Under the pieces are notes generated by a model. The model was not told the origin of the DNA. It made no database searches and saw nothing but the letters and a program-made list of their open reading frames with translations. Below, in pieces: positions 6,263-6,598 of a stretch of 6,598 nucleotides of DNA. The stretch is taken from positions 1 to 6,598 of the forward strand of contig QILJ01000498.1 in the NCBI GenBank assembly GCA_003233295.1. The letters run 5' to 3'. Position numbers and translations under genes: made by a program. Source of the DNA: Ignavibacteria bacterium. GTDB lineage: Bacteria > Bacteroidota > Ignavibacteria > Ignavibacteriales > Melioribacteraceae. How positions within the stretch are numbered: the first letter of the stretch is position 1; each line of letters begins with the position of its first letter.

Positions 6263-6385
6263 GGAATTAATCTTCATTATTAAAAAAAATGTAGATAATA
6301 TTCTCTAATTTTTCGTATTTATTTCATAACTTATTATAAATAAAGGTCTTATCTGGTTGTGTTTAATAATAATCTTAACTCTAAG

Positions 6386-6598
6386 CTATAAGTAAATATT
6401 TTCATTCAGTATGGTAATATTAATCCGACCTTTTGAAACTAAAGTCAGTTCATCAATTAATTTTTGGAGATTTTCCGGTTTAATATGACATTGAATTTTC
6501 GGAATTTCATCGAACAGATTTTTGATATTTTTAGCTCCGAATTGATTTAAAAAATGGTGAACATGACTGGTTATATCGTAGTTAAATTCGATCAAGAT
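6386..6598 (-). CDS. Hypothetical protein, 3' end only
   Basis: The last 70 codons of a gene that enters from beyond the right edge and ends in TAG at 6386-6388. The frame is open to the edge, and the visible TTG near 6595 need not be the start. The peptide begins ILIEFNYDITSHVHHFLNQF and ends INITILNENIYL. It is mixed polar, with no membrane segment, no Cys cluster and no repeat. I do not recognise the family. The stretch IKPENLQKLIDELTLVSKGR faintly recalls the region before the ATP-binding domain of sensor kinases, but the protein stops too soon after it for that to be complete. It is on the nuo strand but about 180 nt upstream, so probably a separate transcription unit. Confidence 0.5.
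   Translation of the reverse strand: MLIEFNYDITSHVHHFLNQFGAKNIKNLFDEIPKIQCHIKPENLQKLIDELTLVSKGRINITILNENIYL

Noticed and set aside
6318..6344. TTTATTT ... AAATAAA inverted repeat as a terminator for the upstream gene
   Set aside because: The arms are only A and T, seven bases long with a 13-nt loop and no clear T-run; such matches are expected by chance in this AT-rich gap.

Overview
The window is most of a respiratory complex I (NADH-quinone oxidoreductase-type, nuo) operon, read entirely on the minus strand. In transcription order it runs nuoA (6206), nuoB, nuoC, a small S23/four-helix-bundle gene, nuoD, nuoH, nuoI, nuoJ, nuoK, and the 5' part of nuoL, which leaves the window at position 1. 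nuoD is followed directly by nuoH (TAA then ATG, no gap), so there is no nuoE, nuoF or nuoG. This is the 11-subunit type layout (A-D, H-N) that lacks the NADH-oxidising module. The AT-rich DNA, the poor Shine-Dalgarno sites, a possible TTG/TAnnTTT promoter, this gene order and NuoD motifs such as HRCFEKHAE suggest the Bacteroidota/Chlorobiota/Ignavibacteriota group. That placement is inference from style, not a search result.

Right to left: 6386-6598 is the 3' end of an unrecognised gene on the same strand. 6207-6385 is an AT-rich intergenic stretch with a candidate promoter for the operon. 5275-6206 holds intact nuoA and nuoB. 3175-5278 holds nuoC and nuoD, both broken, with an S23 gene between them. 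1-3174 holds intact nuoH, nuoI, nuoJ and nuoK, and the start of nuoL.

The notable part is 3.2-5.3 kb. A compact element of about 484 bp (4261-4744) sits exactly between the stop of nuoC and the start of nuoD. It has imperfect inverted repeats of about 25 bp at its ends and carries one gene of the S23 family, known best from intervening sequences in 23S rRNA genes. In a nuo transcript the arms could pair into a stem, as they do in rRNA intervening sequences.

This stretch also carries several lesions. nuoC has a 1-nt frameshift. A 13-bp tandem duplication has destroyed the ancestral nuoC stop; removing one copy restores an ending ...DGMKIPY-stop. The S23 gene has an in-frame TAA where family members have Glu. 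nuoD may have an in-frame TAA at codon 4. nuoD also has an internal deletion of roughly 8 conserved residues with a frameshift. All lie between intact nuoB and intact nuoH. Either nuoC-nuoD is decaying in this genome, probably with another copy elsewhere, or the assembly is poor exactly here.

If intact, NuoB, C, D and I would form the peripheral arm carrying Fe-S clusters N2 (NuoB) and N6a/N6b (NuoI) to the quinone site at the NuoB/NuoD/NuoH junction. NuoA, H, J, K and L build the proton-pumping membrane arm.
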